Assembly: GCA_034440575.1 (NCBI GenBank)
Contig: JAOTOL010000862.1
Span: 62,001 to 126,000, forward strand
Length of the DNA: 64,000 nt
Direction: 5' to 3'
Source: Imbricaverruca yamaguchii
Lineage: Eukaryota > Arthropoda > Thecostraca > Neoverrucidae
Under the pieces are notes generated by a model. That model was not told the origin of the DNA. It made no database searches and saw only the letters and a list, made by a program, of their open reading frames with translations. How positions within the stretch are numbered: the stretch's first letter is position 1; the number at the start of each line of letters is the position of its first letter. The position numbers and the translations under genes are program-made. Positions 13,888 to 27,585 of the stretch are shown here, piece by piece.

Positions 13888-14060
13888 TTGATTGATTGAT
13901 TGATTATTTGGGCTTAAGGGCGCGCCGACTACAAGGTCATTTAGCGCCCATAGCACGGGCTCCAGACGGAGGTGAACATCGGGAGAAGTTCTCCAGGTAG
14001 AGATGAGGGCAATAAAGCATAGGATAGGATACGCGTAGGATTGGTGAAATACAGGTAAGA
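13888..14060. mobile_element. Possible dispersed short element
   Basis: Begins with four GATT repeats. It continues into TTTGGGCTTAAGGGCGCGCC and a stretch resembling short dispersed repeats of invertebrate genomes. No second copy in the window confirms it, so this is a weak call. Confidence 0.25.
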
Positions 14061-15806
14061 TAGTTGTCACTAGCTTAACACGCGCCCTGGAGGGCCTCTG
14101 AAAATTACGCACACTGGAGAGGGGCGAATTCCGCTCCCGTATGATCTCGGCTCCTATCAAAGCTGAAGCAACAACATTCGTAGGGTGGATGGTTACTGTA
14201 GTAACTATATTTTGTGCAAATTTCATGAACTTAGGTCAATATCTTCGAGGTCACATGAGGTCAAAATATCAAAAATGCTCTGGTTTTGAGTGACTTGGCT
14301 TGTCATTGTTATGAATCGCTGTGGTTGTGTTTAAATGCTTCAAAATGGACATCAATGATGTTTTGGACATTACTAATTATGCAATACAGATGTTGGACCT
14401 GGAATTTGACCTCAGGTCACCTATATAACAGCACTTTATTAGGTCATTACTTGGTCCAGTTTCCGAAACCGGGCCGCCCGCCTGACTACTCCGTCAGCAA
14501 TGAAAAACAGTAGTTTTCAGGATGTGTAGGGAGTAACATGTAAGGTGGCATCGATCGCATGACAGCCACTTGCATTTATGACAACATTCCAGTTGACCAA
14601 GTTTGGTTCAATTAACCTGCCATGAACCTGACGTAACTTGACCTCGGTGACCTAACATGACTTTGAAACTGAAAAGCATAACAATATACATAAAACAAGT
14701 CGCTAGTGTTGCTAAGAACCCTTCCCTTTTGCTAATATACGGGAAGCGCATCAGCGCCGATGTTTGTGGTCAGGCGCTTATAAATTGTGTTTACTTTAGC
14801 GACCCCTAACTCGAAAAATCTTAGGCCGATGTTCGCTTTTCTTTCTTTAAGCAACGCGCCGGTCATTTCTAAGTAGGTATGCAAACAATGGCATATAACG
14901 CCTGGTAAAATCTGGAGTTAGGTACGAAAAACCGGAGGGGTGGGCGGATTTCACCCTCCCCCTTCAGGGCGCGTGTTAACCTACTGTTCTTCCGGAAGTT
15001 AACACTTTTTATAACTGGGTGAAGAGGGTGGTGGTGGTGGGGGTGTTTCTGGCTCAGTTTGCAGGCTATTGAATCCATGTTAGATTAGGTTGCCACCATT
15101 GGCTGGGCTTACCTATTCTGTGGGAAAGAGGAAGATTGTTCCTAAACTTTAAGCGATCAGTGTACAGCGACTTGTATGTGGAGCACTGATTCTTGCCTTG
15201 GAAACGTGCCTCGTGTTCTCTGAGAATTTCCTTCCGGAAATTCTCGGAGGGCCATTCTTCCACTTCGAAAACGACTTTGTAACATGTGGAAACACACTGA
15301 ACCAATAGATGGAGAGGGTTGGCGTAACTAGCATGGGAAGGCAACGACCCTAGAATATTACACGAAACGTCGTCTCCGGATTTACAGCTTGATAACAACT
15401 GCCTATAAGCCGGTCAGTACTGGCGCCGTCCCCCAGAAGCACAGAGCAGAGGTGCAGACGAGGGAACACCAGATCTCACCCATTTGAAACCAAAATATAC
15501 ACTAGATCAAACAAGACATTCCGATATTTCCACCATGCTAAATCATAATTTTCGCTTCGCGAGGCGCGCCAAAGGCTTTCACCGTTTGATTATTTGTGGA
15601 GGTCGGGCCCCTAGGAATATCCTGGCTGCGCCATTGGCGACGAGCAGCATCGAACCGCACCCGCTGCCCGCTCGCCAAGGGTACGCCGAGCGGCGAGAGT
15701 GCGCGAGCAGCCGGCATCCAATTGCATGAAATAATCGGTCGCGTTATTACGTTAGCGTCGCCATTAAAGCCATGCAACACGTGAGCCCGAGGCGGCCGCG
15801 GCTGCC
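14061..15806. other. Interspersed hairpin-core repeat remnants, no gene
   Basis: Contains AGGTCA/TGACCT-rich DNA (14220-14660) and two members of a dispersed family with a GCGCGTGTTAAC-type core. One is at 14936-14985 (GGAGGGGTG ... CACCCTCC then GGCGCGTGTTAAC). An inverse-orientation relative is at 14080-14150. No coding sequence is recognised; short open frames on the minus strand at 15066-15398 carry no motif. Confidence 0.45.
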
Positions 15807-15810
15807 GAGT

Positions 15811-16345
15811 CGGCGGATGTCGGGCTGCTCCAGCGGATGTCGGACTGCTCCAGCGGATGTCGGACTGCTCCAGCGGATGTCGGATTGCTCCAGCAGGGGG
15901 ACTCGCCAAGTCGGCGGATGTCGGACTGCTCCAGCGGATGTCGGACTGCTCCAGCGGATGTCGGATTGCTCCAGCAGGGGGACTCGCCAAGTCGGCGGAT
16001 GTCGGACTGCTCCGGCGGATGTCGGATTGCTCCAGCAGGGGGACTCGCCGAGTCGGCGGATGTCAGACTGCTCCACCAGCGGGACTCGCCGAGTCGGCGG
16101 ATGTCGGACTGCTCTGGCGGATGTCGGATTGCTCCAACAGCGGGACTCGCCGAGTCGGCGGATGTCGGACTGCTCCGGCGGATGTCGGGCTGCTCCGGCG
16201 GATGTCGGGCTGCTCCGGCGGATGTCGGGCTGCTCCGGCGGATGTCGGGCTGCTCCGGCGGATGTCGGGCTGCTCCGGCGGATGTCGGGCTGCTCCGGCG
16301 GATGTCGTACTGCTCCGGCGGATGTCGGGCTGCTCCGGCAGGGGG
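15811..16345. repeat. 20-bp minisatellite with larger composite units
   Basis: The basic unit is GGATGTCGGGCTGCTCCGGC. The right half is a clean run of this unit. In the left half a GACTCGCCGAGTCGGC-type spacer is inserted every two to four units, giving composite units of about 60-90 bp. Confidence 0.95.
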
Positions 16346-16379
16346 ACTCGCCGGTCGGCGACGCGTGCTGGATGGCATG

Positions 16380-16428
16380 GCAGCGGCCGCGGCGGCGGGC
16401 CGTGGTGGTCCGTCGCCGCGGCCGCTGC
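16380..16428. other. Long GC-rich hairpin
   Basis: A 22-bp arm GCAGCGGCCGCGG... (16380-16401), a 5-base loop GTGGT, and a complementary arm (16407-16428) with two mismatches. Confidence 0.85.
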
Positions 16429-17255
16429 AGGCCACCATTACACAAGATTTATAAGTATAACCTGGGCGGCACCGGTCGTCACGCGCCAATGACTCGGACT
16501 CACCGAAGAAAGGTGGGCGTCGTCGCGACTTTGGCCGCAGGAGGCTTCCGAGGGGTCCCAGGTGCGCAAAACCGCTGTAAATTGTCTTCTTTGCAACGTC
16601 GAATATTGGTGGTTTCTGGACCGCTGGGGCGTTACTGGTGAGGTCTTGTATAATGTCTGTGGCAATAAAAATAGATGACGAGACATAATCGTAGAATGTT
16701 GCGCTTGGTTGCGACCATATGTATCCACACCCAGGCTGTGCAACTTATATATATATAGATATATAAATATATATAACAATATGCATATGTGTATATATAC
16801 ATAACATGCTAAGAGAGACAGAAATTGGTGGGCCAAGGAAAACAGCTGGGCTCAATTAACACAAAGTCGCAGGAAGCCACCACCGCCGGTGCAATGTGCA
16901 CATTTATGAACGTACGCCATTGGCCCAATCCTACGAGTCGATGAGGAATAAGGAACGAACTGAGAGAGCGCCTCACGTTACGTCTAAGAGAACGTCCAGC
17001 TGCGTTGGGGCATTTGCATCTGTGCGATGTTCATATTTCGGAGTAACCTGTAGTCAATGAATGCTATAACCGACTTGAAAACGTCCACATTTTCCATCAT
17101 ACTCCATGGTCCCCATGTTTTACTACATAAAGCTACTGCCTTTATTGTTTCATTTAAAAGGTAGCTGGCAGACTTACTGAAACAGGCATATAATTTTCCC
17201 ATCGAGAAATCGTCTTGCTAACGTATACGATCGGTATGAGTGTTCCTTGTCACTC

Positions 17256-17256
<1 letters not shown>
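16429..17256. other. Unannotated interval with TA-rich tract
   Basis: An AT-rich TATA/CATA tract lies at 16742-16806. No gene is recognised. Confidence 0.4.

Positions 17257-17309
<53 letters not shown>
17257..17309. repeat. (CT)n microsatellite, about 50 bp
   Basis: Perfect CT dinucleotide run. Confidence 0.97.
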
Positions 17310-17312
<3 letters not shown>

Positions 17313-17492
17313 CGAGGATTCTCCAGCTCAATCCCTAAATAAAGCTATTCGTCCTAGCTTCTCATTCCCTCGCCTCTACCAAATGCACTGTCACCAAGAG
17401 GAAAGAAATTCTGCATGCATCGGATTAATATCATGAGAGTCAGAGTAACTTTTTGAAAGACGCAACACTATGTTGTTCAAAGTCAGGTTCCC

Positions 17493-18008
17493 AAACTGTC
17501 TGGGTCGGCCCAGACAGTTTGGGTCTACCCAGACAGTTTGGGCCTACCTAGGCAGTTTGGGCCGACCCAGACAGTTTGGGCTTACTTAGGCAGTTTGGGC
17601 CGACCCAGACAGTTTGGGCCTACCTAGGCAGTTTGGGCCTACCCAGACAGTTTGGGCTTACTTAGGCAGTTTGGGCCTACCCAGACAGTTTGGGCCTACC
17701 TAGGCAGTTTGGGCCGACCCAGACAGTTTGGGCTTACTTAGGCAGTTTGGGCCGACCCAAACAGTTTGGGCTTACTTAGGCAGTTTGGGCCGACCCAGAC
17801 AGTTTGGGCCTACCTAGGCAGTTTGGGCCTACCCAGACAGTTTGGGCCTACCTAGGCAGTTTGGGCCGACCCAGACAGTTTGGGCTTACTTAGGCAGTTT
17901 GGGCCGACCCAGACAGTTTGACCCTACCTAGGGTCAAACTTGATCCTACCAGTTTTGGCCGACCCAGGCAGATTAGGCCGTCCCAGACAGTTTGGGCCTA
18001 CCTAGGTC
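17493..18008. repeat. 19-bp minisatellite with alternating unit types
   Basis: Units share CAGTTTGGGC. They alternate between a CCGACCCAGA type and a CTTACTTAGG or CCTACCTAGG type, so the true repeat is largely a 38-bp pair. The last 90 bp are degenerate. Confidence 0.94.
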
Positions 18009-19074
<1,066 letters not shown>

Positions 19075-19251
19075 TGACGTCACAGCTGTGTACGGTACTC
19101 TCGCATTCTTCTAAGAAACTTTCTTTGCGTGACGAATTTAACAACACATGAAGTGTATGGAAGTGCACCAAGATATGAAGGCTCAGAGTGTATGCTTTAT
19201 TTCCAACTCATTTGTGTACTCATGGCCTCTTGACCTCAGTGCTTGTGCTTG

Positions 19252-19385
19252 GGGTACAACTCTATCGGCAAGATAGAACTCCATCGGGGAACAACTTCAT
19301 CGGGGATCAACTCCATCGGGGAACTACTCCATCGGGGATCAACTCCATCGGGGAACAACTCCATCGGGGAACAACTCCATCGGTC
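19252..19385. repeat. 16-bp minisatellite, about 8 copies
   Basis: The unit is GGGGAACAACTCCATC, with variants GGGGATCAA and GGGGAACTA. Confidence 0.93.
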
Positions 19386-19608
19386 CCTGCCAGCCAGCGC
19401 GCCCCAACCATAGCCTCGCACTATCGCGTCCCGGGCCGGAGGCGGGCTGGCTAAAGAGACCCGAGGCCACCGCTGGATGGCCCCGGGCGCCCCGCCGCGG
19501 AGGAACACCCAGGCAGACTGCGCATGCGCGCAACACGCAGTGCCCGCCACCCCCTCACCACGCTGGGCACCTCCGGGCGCGGGAGGAGACAAGCACGCGG
19601 CAGACTCC
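19386..19608. other. GC-rich spacer
   Basis: High-GC DNA between two arrays, with no gene recognised. Confidence 0.4.
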
Positions 19609-22600
19609 CTGTACCTGATCAGACCTGAACACTATGCTGTACCTGATCAGACCTGAACACTATGCTGTACCTGATCAGACCTGAGCACTATGCTGTACCT
19701 GATCAGACCTGAACACTATGCTGTACCTGATCAGACCTGTGTACTATGCTGTACCTGATCAGACCTGAACACTATGCTGTACCTGATCAGACCTGAACAC
19801 TATGCTGTACCTGATCAGACCTGTGTACTATGCTGTACCTGATCAGACCTGAACACTATGCTGTACCTGATCAGACCTGAGCACTATGCTGTACCTGATC
19901 AGACCTGAGCACTATGCTGTACCTGATCAGACCTGAACACTATGCTGTACCTGATCAGACCTGTGTACTATGCTGTACCAGATCAGACCTGAGCACTATG
20001 CTGTACCTGATCAGACCTGAGCACTATGCTGTACCTGATCAGACCTGTGTACTATGCTGTACCAGATCAGACCTGAGCACTATGCTGTACCTGATCAGAC
20101 CTGAGCACTATGCTGTACCAGACCAGACCTGAGCACTATGCTGTACCTGATCAGACCTGAGCACTATGCTGTACCTGATCAGACCTGAACACTATGCTGT
20201 ACCTGATCAGACCTGAGCACTATGCTGTACCAGATCAGACCTGAGCACTATGCTGTACCAGATCAGACCTGTGTACTATGCTGTACCTGATCAGACCTGA
20301 GCACTATGCTGTACCTGATCAGACCTGAGCACTATGCTGTACCTGATCAGACCTGAGCACTATGCTGTACCTGATCAGACCTGAGCACTATGCTGTACCT
20401 GATCAGACCTGAGCACTATGCTGTACCTGATCAGACCTGAGCACTATGCTGTACCAGATCAGACCTGTGTACTATGCTGTACCTGATCAGACCTGAGCAC
20501 TATGCTGTACCTGATCAGACCTGTGTACTATGCTATACCTGATCAGACCTGAGCACTATGCTGTACCAGATCAGACCTGTGTACTATGCTATACCAGATC
20601 AGACCTGAGCACTATGCTGTACCAGATCAGACCTGTGTACTATGCTGTACCAGATCAGACCTGAGCACTATGCTGTACCTGATCAGACCTGAGCACTATG
20701 CTGTACCAGACCAGACCTGTGTACTATGCTGTACCAGACCAGACCTGAACACTATGCTGTACCTGATCAGACCTGAACACTATGCTGTACCTGATCAGAC
20801 CTGAACACTATGCTGTACCTGATCAGACCTGAGCACTATGCTGTACCTGATCAGACCTGAGCACTATGCTGTACCTGATCAGACCTGAGCACTATGCTGT
20901 ACCTGATCAGACCTGAGCACTATGCTGTACCAGATCAGACCTGAGCACTATGCTGTACCTGATCAGACCTGAGCACTATGCTGTACCTGATCAGACCTGA
21001 GCACTATGCTGTACCTGATCAGACCTGAGCACTATGCTGTACCTGATCAGACCTGAGCACTATGCTGTACCTGATCAGACCTGAGCACTATGTTGTACCA
21101 GATCAGACCTGAGCACTATGCTGTACCAGATCAGACCTGAGCACTATGCTGTACCTGATCAGACCTGAGCACTATGCTGTACCTGATCAGACCTGAGCAC
21201 TATGCTGTACCTGATCAGACCTGAGCACTATGCTGTACCAGACCAGACCTGAGCACTATGCCGTACCAGATCAGACCTGTGTACTATGCTATACCAGATC
21301 AGACCTGAGCACTATGCTGTACCTGATCAGACCTGAGCACTATGCTGTACCTGATCAGACCTGAGCACTATGCTGTACCTGATCAGACCTGAGCACTATG
21401 CTGTACCTGATCAGACCTGAGCACTATGCTGTACCAGATCAGACCTGAGCACTATGCTGTACCAGATCAGACCTGTGTACTATGCTGTACCAGACCAGAC
21501 ATGTGTACTTTGCTGTACCAGACCAGACCTGTGTACTATGCTGTACCTGATCAGACCTGAACACTATGCTGTACCAGACCAGACCTGTGTACTATGCTAT
21601 ACCAGATCAGACCTGTGTACTATGCTATACCAGATCAGACCTGAGCACTATGCTGTACCAGACCAGACCTGTGTACTATGCTGTACCAGATCAGACCTGT
21701 GTACTATGCTATACCAGACCAGACCTGTGTACTATGCTATAACAGATCAGACCTGTGTACTATGCTGTACCAGACCAGACCTGTGTACTATGCTATACCA
21801 GATCAGACCTGAGCACTATGCTGTACCAGACCAGACCTGTGTACTATGCTGTACCAGATCAGACCTGTGTACTATGCTGTACCTGATCAGACCTGAGCAC
21901 TATGCTGTACCAGACCAGACCTGTGTACTATGCTATACCAGACCAGACCTGTGTACTATGCTGTACCAGACCAGACCTGTGTACTATGCCCTACCAGATC
22001 AGACCCGTGTACTATGCTGTACAAGACCAGACCTGAGCACTATGCTGTACCAGATCAGACCTGAGCACTATGCTGTACCAGACCAGACCTAATCACTATG
22101 CTGTACCAGACCAGACCTGATCACTATGCTGTACCAGACCAGACCTGAGCATTATGCTGTACCAGACCAGACCTGAGCACTATGCTGTACCAGATCAGAC
22201 CTGAGCACTATGCTGTACCAGATCAGACCTGTGTACTATGCTGTACCAGACCAGACCTGTGTACTATGCTGTACCAGATCAGACCTGAGCACTATGCTGT
22301 ACCAGACCAGACCTGTGTACTATGCTGTACCAGACCAGACCTGTGTACTATGCTATACCAGACCAGACCTGTGTACTATGCTGTACCAGACCAGACCTGT
22401 GTACTATGCTGTACCAGACCAGACCTGTGTACTATGCCCTACCAGATCAGACCCGTGTACTATGCTGTACAGGACCAGACCTGAGCACTATGCTGTACCA
22501 GATCAGACCTGAGCACTATGCTGTACCAGACCAGACCTAATCACTATGCTGTACCAGACCAGACCTGATCACTATGCTGTACCAGACCAGACCTGTGTAC

Positions 22601-23165
22601 TATGCTGTACCAGACCAGACCTGTGTACTATGCTGTACCTGACCAGACCTGAGCACTATGCTGTACCAGATCAGACCTGTGTACTATGCTGTACCAGACC
22701 AGACCTGAGCATTATGCTGTACCAGACCAGACCTGTGTACTATGCTGTACCAGACCAGACCTGAGCACTATGCTGTACCAGACCAGACCTGAGCATTATG
22801 CTGTACCAGACCAGACCTGAGCACTATGCTGTACCAGATCAGACCTGAGCACTATGCTGTACCAGATCAGACCTGTGTACTATGCTGTACCAGACCAGAC
22901 CTGTGTACTATGCTGTACCAGATCAGACCTGAGCACTATGCTGTACCAGACCAGACCTGTGTACTATGCTGTACCAGACCAGACCTGTGTACTATGCTAT
23001 ACCAGACAAGACCTGTATGTATACTACATCAGACCATACCTGCACACTATGCTAAACCAGACCAGACCCCTGTGGACTATGCTATACCAGACCATACCTG
23101 TACACTATGCTATACCAGACCATACCTGTACACTATGCTGTACCAGACCAGACCTGTGTATATGC
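19609..23165. repeat. 28-bp minisatellite, about 127 copies
   Basis: Units run CTGTACCTGATCAGACCTG followed by AGCACTATG. Since 28 is not a multiple of three, the open frames repeat every 84 bp. The left half is dominated by CCTGATCAG units (with a TGATCA palindrome) and the right half by CCAGACCAG and TGTGTAC units. Large blocks have been copied: 21988 and 22436 start blocks 448 bp apart (16 units), and 22182 and 22826 start blocks 644 bp apart (23 units). Confidence 0.98.
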
Positions 23166-23310
23166 TACACGACAATTGCACCGCAATGCCGTTGTCGCAA
23201 CAACCTTTGCAGCTGACTATGAAGCGTCAGAAGCAGCTGTTGCAGCGCTGTACTGCAGTATTGCAACAGTGTCTGGGCAGTAGTGCTGCGGCAGTACCGT
23301 GCTTCCACGC

Positions 23311-23450
23311 GTCAACAGTGTCGGACTGCTACACTGCAACAGTGTCGGACTGCCACACTGTAACAGTGTCGGGCTGCTACACTGCAACAGTGTCGGGCTG
23401 CCATACTGTAACAGTGTCGGGATGCCACACTTCAACAGTGTCGGACCAAC
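23311..23450. repeat. 24-bp minisatellite, about 6 copies
   Basis: The unit contains CAACAGTGTCGG and CTGCCACACTG. Alternate copies differ (GGACTGC versus GGGCTGC), suggesting a 48-bp pair. Confidence 0.9.
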
Positions 23451-23828
23451 TTCATCTGAGCCTTTAACACTTACCCTCGCTCGACTGGCGTCTAATGCTC
23501 AGCGCCTACACACACCTTCCGGCTGGCACAACGTATTATGCGAGATTCACGGTCCGGTCCGGTCCGGTCCGGTCCTGTCCCACTGCCACGCTTTTGCCAC
23601 CGTAATAACATCGGCTTAAGTACAGCGTTTCGTGTTCTAAGTTTGAACTCAATCAGATGTGCTGCTTTTATTTTTATTATTGCCAAATGATGTTCGAATG
23701 TTACTCAACAAGTGCTCTGGATATTTGTTCGATGAAAGCTATTCGCGGCGGCAGTTGAGCTTTGGGCGGAACTTTTGGCCGCGACTTACGGGCGTCGCGA
23801 GAGGATTTCAAGTTCTCTTGTTCTCATT

Positions 23829-24101
23829 GAGTCAAAATTGATAAAAACGTTGGTGAAATGTTGCAGAATCGTTGGAGAAACTTTACAGGACGTCGAAGAA
23901 CGTTGGACAAACGTTACAGGACGGTGAAAAGAAAGCTAGAGAAACGCTACAGGACGTTGAATAACGTTGGAGAAACGTTCAGGAGATGGATATAAAAAAT
24001 AATAGGCTGTCAAGTCAGACTTATATTTCTGATATCTATCTCCGCAACGTTTCTCCGACGCTTGTGCAACATTTCTCTAACGTTTTTATCAATTTTGACT
24101 C
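23829..24101. mobile_element. Small inverted-repeat (MITE-like) element
   Basis: The outer 23 bases (23829-23851 and 24079-24101) are perfect reverse complements, beginning GAGTCAAAATTGATAAAAAC. Pairing continues inward with a few mismatches for roughly 55 bp per arm. The interior holds about four imperfect repeats of an ACGTTGGAGAAACGTTACAG-like unit. No flanking target duplication is obvious and no coding sequence is present. Confidence 0.6.
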
Positions 24102-24134
24102 AAGGAAAGAGGGTTTTCGGCGACATTTCGCCAT

Positions 24135-24822
24135 GCGGTCAGCTTGCAGTACACATTGTTACCACAGCCGCCTGCCGCCACGCTGACGCGGTCAGCTTGC
24201 AGTACACATTGTTACCACAGCCGCCTGCCGCCAGGCTGTCGCGGTCAGCTTGCAGTACACATTGTTACCACAGCCGCCTGCCGCCAGGCTGTCGCGGTCA
24301 GCTTGCAGTACACATTGTTACCACAGCCGCCTGCCGCCACGCTGTCGCGGTCAGCTTGCAGTACACATTGTTACCACAGCCGCCTGCCGCCACGCTGACG
24401 CGGTCAGCTTGCAGTACACATTGTTACCACAGCCGCCTGCCGCCAGGCTGCCGCGGTCAGCTTGCAGTACACATTGTTACCACAGCCGCCTGCCGCCAGG
24501 CTGTCGCGGTCAGCTTGCAGTACACATTGTTACCACAGCCGCCTGCCGCCACGCTGCCGCGGTCAGCTTGCAGTACACATTGTTACCACAGCCGCCTGCC
24601 GCCAGGCTGTCGCGGTCAGCTTGCAGTACACATTGTTACCACAGCCGCCTGCCGCCACGCTGCCGCGGTCAGCTTGCAGTACACATTGTTACCACAGCCG
24701 CCTGCCGCCACGCTGTCGCGGTCAGCTTGCAGTACACATTGTTACCACAGCCGCCTGCCGCCACGCTGTCGCGGTCAGCTTGCAGTACACATTGTTACCA
24801 CAGCCGCCTGCCGCCACGCTGC
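24135..24822. repeat. 53-bp minisatellite, 13 copies
   Basis: The unit starts GCGGTCAGCTTGCAGTACAC and ends in CCGCCACGCTGTC. Only the CACGCTG/CAGGCTG and TCG/CCG/ACG positions vary. The first unit arises directly next to the inverted-repeat element on the left. Confidence 0.97.
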
Positions 24823-26085
24823 CCGACTGGCGGCGGTCGTTTTGCTTGTTCAGAGTTCTCGAGTTCAGTTGCAGGAAGGATGGCGCTGTTCCGCTCGACA
24901 TTAAGTAATGTCGTTTGGAGGAGGCGTTGTATCTGAACTCATGCTTTCCGGTTACTTGTGTGTGCTCCCCGCATTTATCCGAGCACGACGGATTTCATTG
25001 TCTCCCCAGCTCTGCTCACGTGACTGAAGTCGCGCGGCCGCATGCGTGCCGAAGGTGCGCGCCTGCGTGCACACCGAAGGTGCGCGCCTGCGTGTACACC
25101 GAAGGTCATGCGACCGTGACAAATGTACACGGAGATTTGACTGCGCTGCGCTTTAAACCCTGCGGTGTTAATCCAGTCCCCTCTTCCTTGAGCGTGCCAT
25201 GCTGGTTTTATACATGGAACTGGCAAGCAGTGGCTCGGCATTGTTACAATTGCACGAGCCATGTTTGCCAAGTTTCTCGGCACGCAGGCAGAGCAGTGCA
25301 TTCATCAAAACACCAGATCGCACTTTGTGGCGATGCCTCCCTGAAAAGCATGACATGCGAATAGCGGGTGTGATTATTTCGATACAAAAAATGCATATAT
25401 TCAACTTGTACTTGCCTTCTGCTTTCATCAGTGAGCATATTCAGGAACATGGGACGAGGCATGCATGTGTGTTGACAGCGTATGGGCATGATACCATGCA
25501 TCATTACGCTGCACTGAACTAGGCTAACATGCGCGCTGGAGGACCGGCGAGGGTGCTGATTCGTCCCCATAAGATCACGAAGACGACTGAAGCTAGAAGC
25601 ACAACATTTATAGGGTAGCTTACTGCTGCAGCAACATCGCCTTAGCATAATATTCATGGCCCTAGGCCTTCGGGGTCAAATGCGGTCGAATCATCACCCA
25701 GTATCTTGCACCCAGCATCGAATCATCATCCACACTCCGCCCAGCAACAAACTTATGCTTAACTGGATGAAGTTGTGGGAGGAGCCTAAGCAAAAATGCA
25801 CTTAAAATTATGAATGCTCACTACCATCTGTTTACCAGCCAGCTGCTAAAATTATAGTTTAGACTTTAAGTTCTTTTTGGAATGGATGTGGGGCGGGGGT
25901 GGCGGCAGAGGGTATAAATGCCCACTTTTTTGTCCGATGGACGATCTTAGCAACTACTGCACCGATATTCATGAAAATGGCTCCAAAATAAATTTATACA
26001 TCGATTTTGGGCCCATTCAGTCATTTCCAGCCGATATAATTAGGTAGAAAGCCACGAAATGAGGGATTGAAATTCGGTTTTTTCT
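24823..26085. other. Unannotated interval with a dispersed repeat remnant
   Basis: Three short GAAGGTGCGCGCCTGCGTG-type repeats lie at 25050-25105. A relative of the GCGCG-core dispersed family lies at 25520-25690 and resembles 14080-14250. No gene is recognised. Confidence 0.4.
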
Positions 26086-26446
26086 CGATCGACTATCTAC
26101 GAATTCACTTACGGAATTGCGCCAAACACACAGTAATCAAAACCTTTTCACCGTATTAGATTAGTTGAGGTAGTTAAGATAAAAATTAACATATGAAATA
26201 TGAAATAGACTCTTCACACGGAAGTCAGTACAATCGTGAAGCAAGTTTTTAGTCATCCTACAAATATATTACCCATTTCGAATTAAATTGTGATGAAACC
26301 CATCTCTAAGGGACTCGTGACTTGATGTATTTCTACATTTCATCTATTAATTTTTATCTCAACTACCTCAATTCATCTAATACGGTGAAAAGACATTGAT
26401 CAATGTGTGCTTAGCGCAATTTTGTATATTACTTTCGTAGATCGTC
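26086..26446. mobile_element. MITE-like element with long terminal inverted repeats
   Basis: The left arm around 26143-26188 (CACCGTATTAGATTAGTTGA ...) is the reverse complement of 26347-26392 with three or four mismatches in 45 bp. Weaker pairing extends both ways: GCGCCAAACACACAG pairs with TGTGTGCTTAGCGC, and outer bases TATCTACGA pair with TCGTAGATC. The whole element of about 360 bp would fold on itself. It has no coding capacity, and its exact ends are uncertain. Confidence 0.65.
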
Positions 26447-26449
26447 CAT

Positions 26450-26587
26450 ACCACCACCTGATAGCAGCCTGGCACCAACACCAGCGCCATCTATACCACA
26501 ACCCGATAGCAGCATGGCACCGACACCAGCGCCACCTATACCACAACCTGATAGCAGCCTGGCACCAACACTAGTGCTACCATCACC
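26450..26587. repeat. 45-bp repeat, 3 copies
   Basis: The unit contains GATAGCAGCCTGGCACCAAC. The period of 45 keeps a minus-strand frame open for 66 codons. It directly abuts the MITE-like element. Confidence 0.9.
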
Positions 26588-27585
26588 AAAGGAGGACAGT
26601 AACACGCTGTAATGGGCTCTCTGCAGCACGCATTTGATGAGTCAAGGTTAATGAATCAAAAAGGTCTTCAGAGTCAAATGGGACTAATTTTGATGAACAG
26701 AAATTTATATTGATGGCTTCAGCATGAATTGTTCAGACTTCCCGCATATTTTTTATGTGTAGAACTAAACATTGCAAATTCAGCATGTTTGCTTCGATAC
26801 CACGCTAGGATGTCCGGGTGGAACCTTCTATGGAGGCGCCGGAGCATTAACCCAGTTATGGACGTGAGAGGATAATTTATCCCCTTTCTTCCAATCCGAT
26901 TATGTTGATCCGACTCACTTGCGGCATTTTATTTGCAGAATCCATGAGATTGCGATACCGTACTTTTCTATATCCTCTCAAGAACCTAAGTGCAAACAAA
27001 TTGCATTCACGCAATCCATTTTTTTTAATGTGTATGGTTTCAAGAGCAATGAGGGAGATATCTTGGCATCCTTTTTCATCCCTGGAATACTTCAAAAGAC
27101 GCATGCTACCACCTACATGTGCAGAATTAATTATTTGATGCAAGAGCGTAGACGAGGTAGGCTATGTCTGTCTGCTACTCTATAATTGCCAATGGAAAAG
27201 ATCAACCATTAAAAATACCATTCTTTTCCAAGGGAAAAAAGCATGTATTGCTGTATACCGTCATTTCACAACTCGCCATAGCACGATAACACATCGATCA
27301 TCAATCAGATGGCGTAGCAAACGGGGGGATGTGATGTTCGGACACTGACTCGTGCTCACATATCAGGGAACGTGTAGGGCTGCTTTTCGCCGAAATCGCG
27401 AATTTTCGGTAGCTAAGCCCACCTGTTGCCCTCACATTCTGAATGTTTAGTGCGTTAGAGTGATGTCAATTCAGTACACCCGTTTACGTGCACTTCGTTG
27501 ACCGACAGGTAGGCATTAGCAGAAATATTTCCTGCGTAAAAAACGGCAGCCGCAGAAAATCAGTCTGTGAAGAAAAGACTGCGGT
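26588..27585. other. Unannotated interval
   Basis: AT-rich, with no gene recognised. Facing open frames at 26877-27185 on both strands look like chance. Confidence 0.4.

Noticed and set aside
11511..14226. Open frames of 680-860 codons rich in RSLSAAPCLP on the minus strand and GSGRQGAADRE on the plus strand
   Set aside because: They are the 14-bp repeat read without stops in several frames on both strands. No start context, domain or splice logic supports a gene.
19609..23165. Possible CRISPR array, because of regular 28-bp periodicity
   Set aside because: There are no unique spacers between repeats and the genome is eukaryotic; it is a direct minisatellite.
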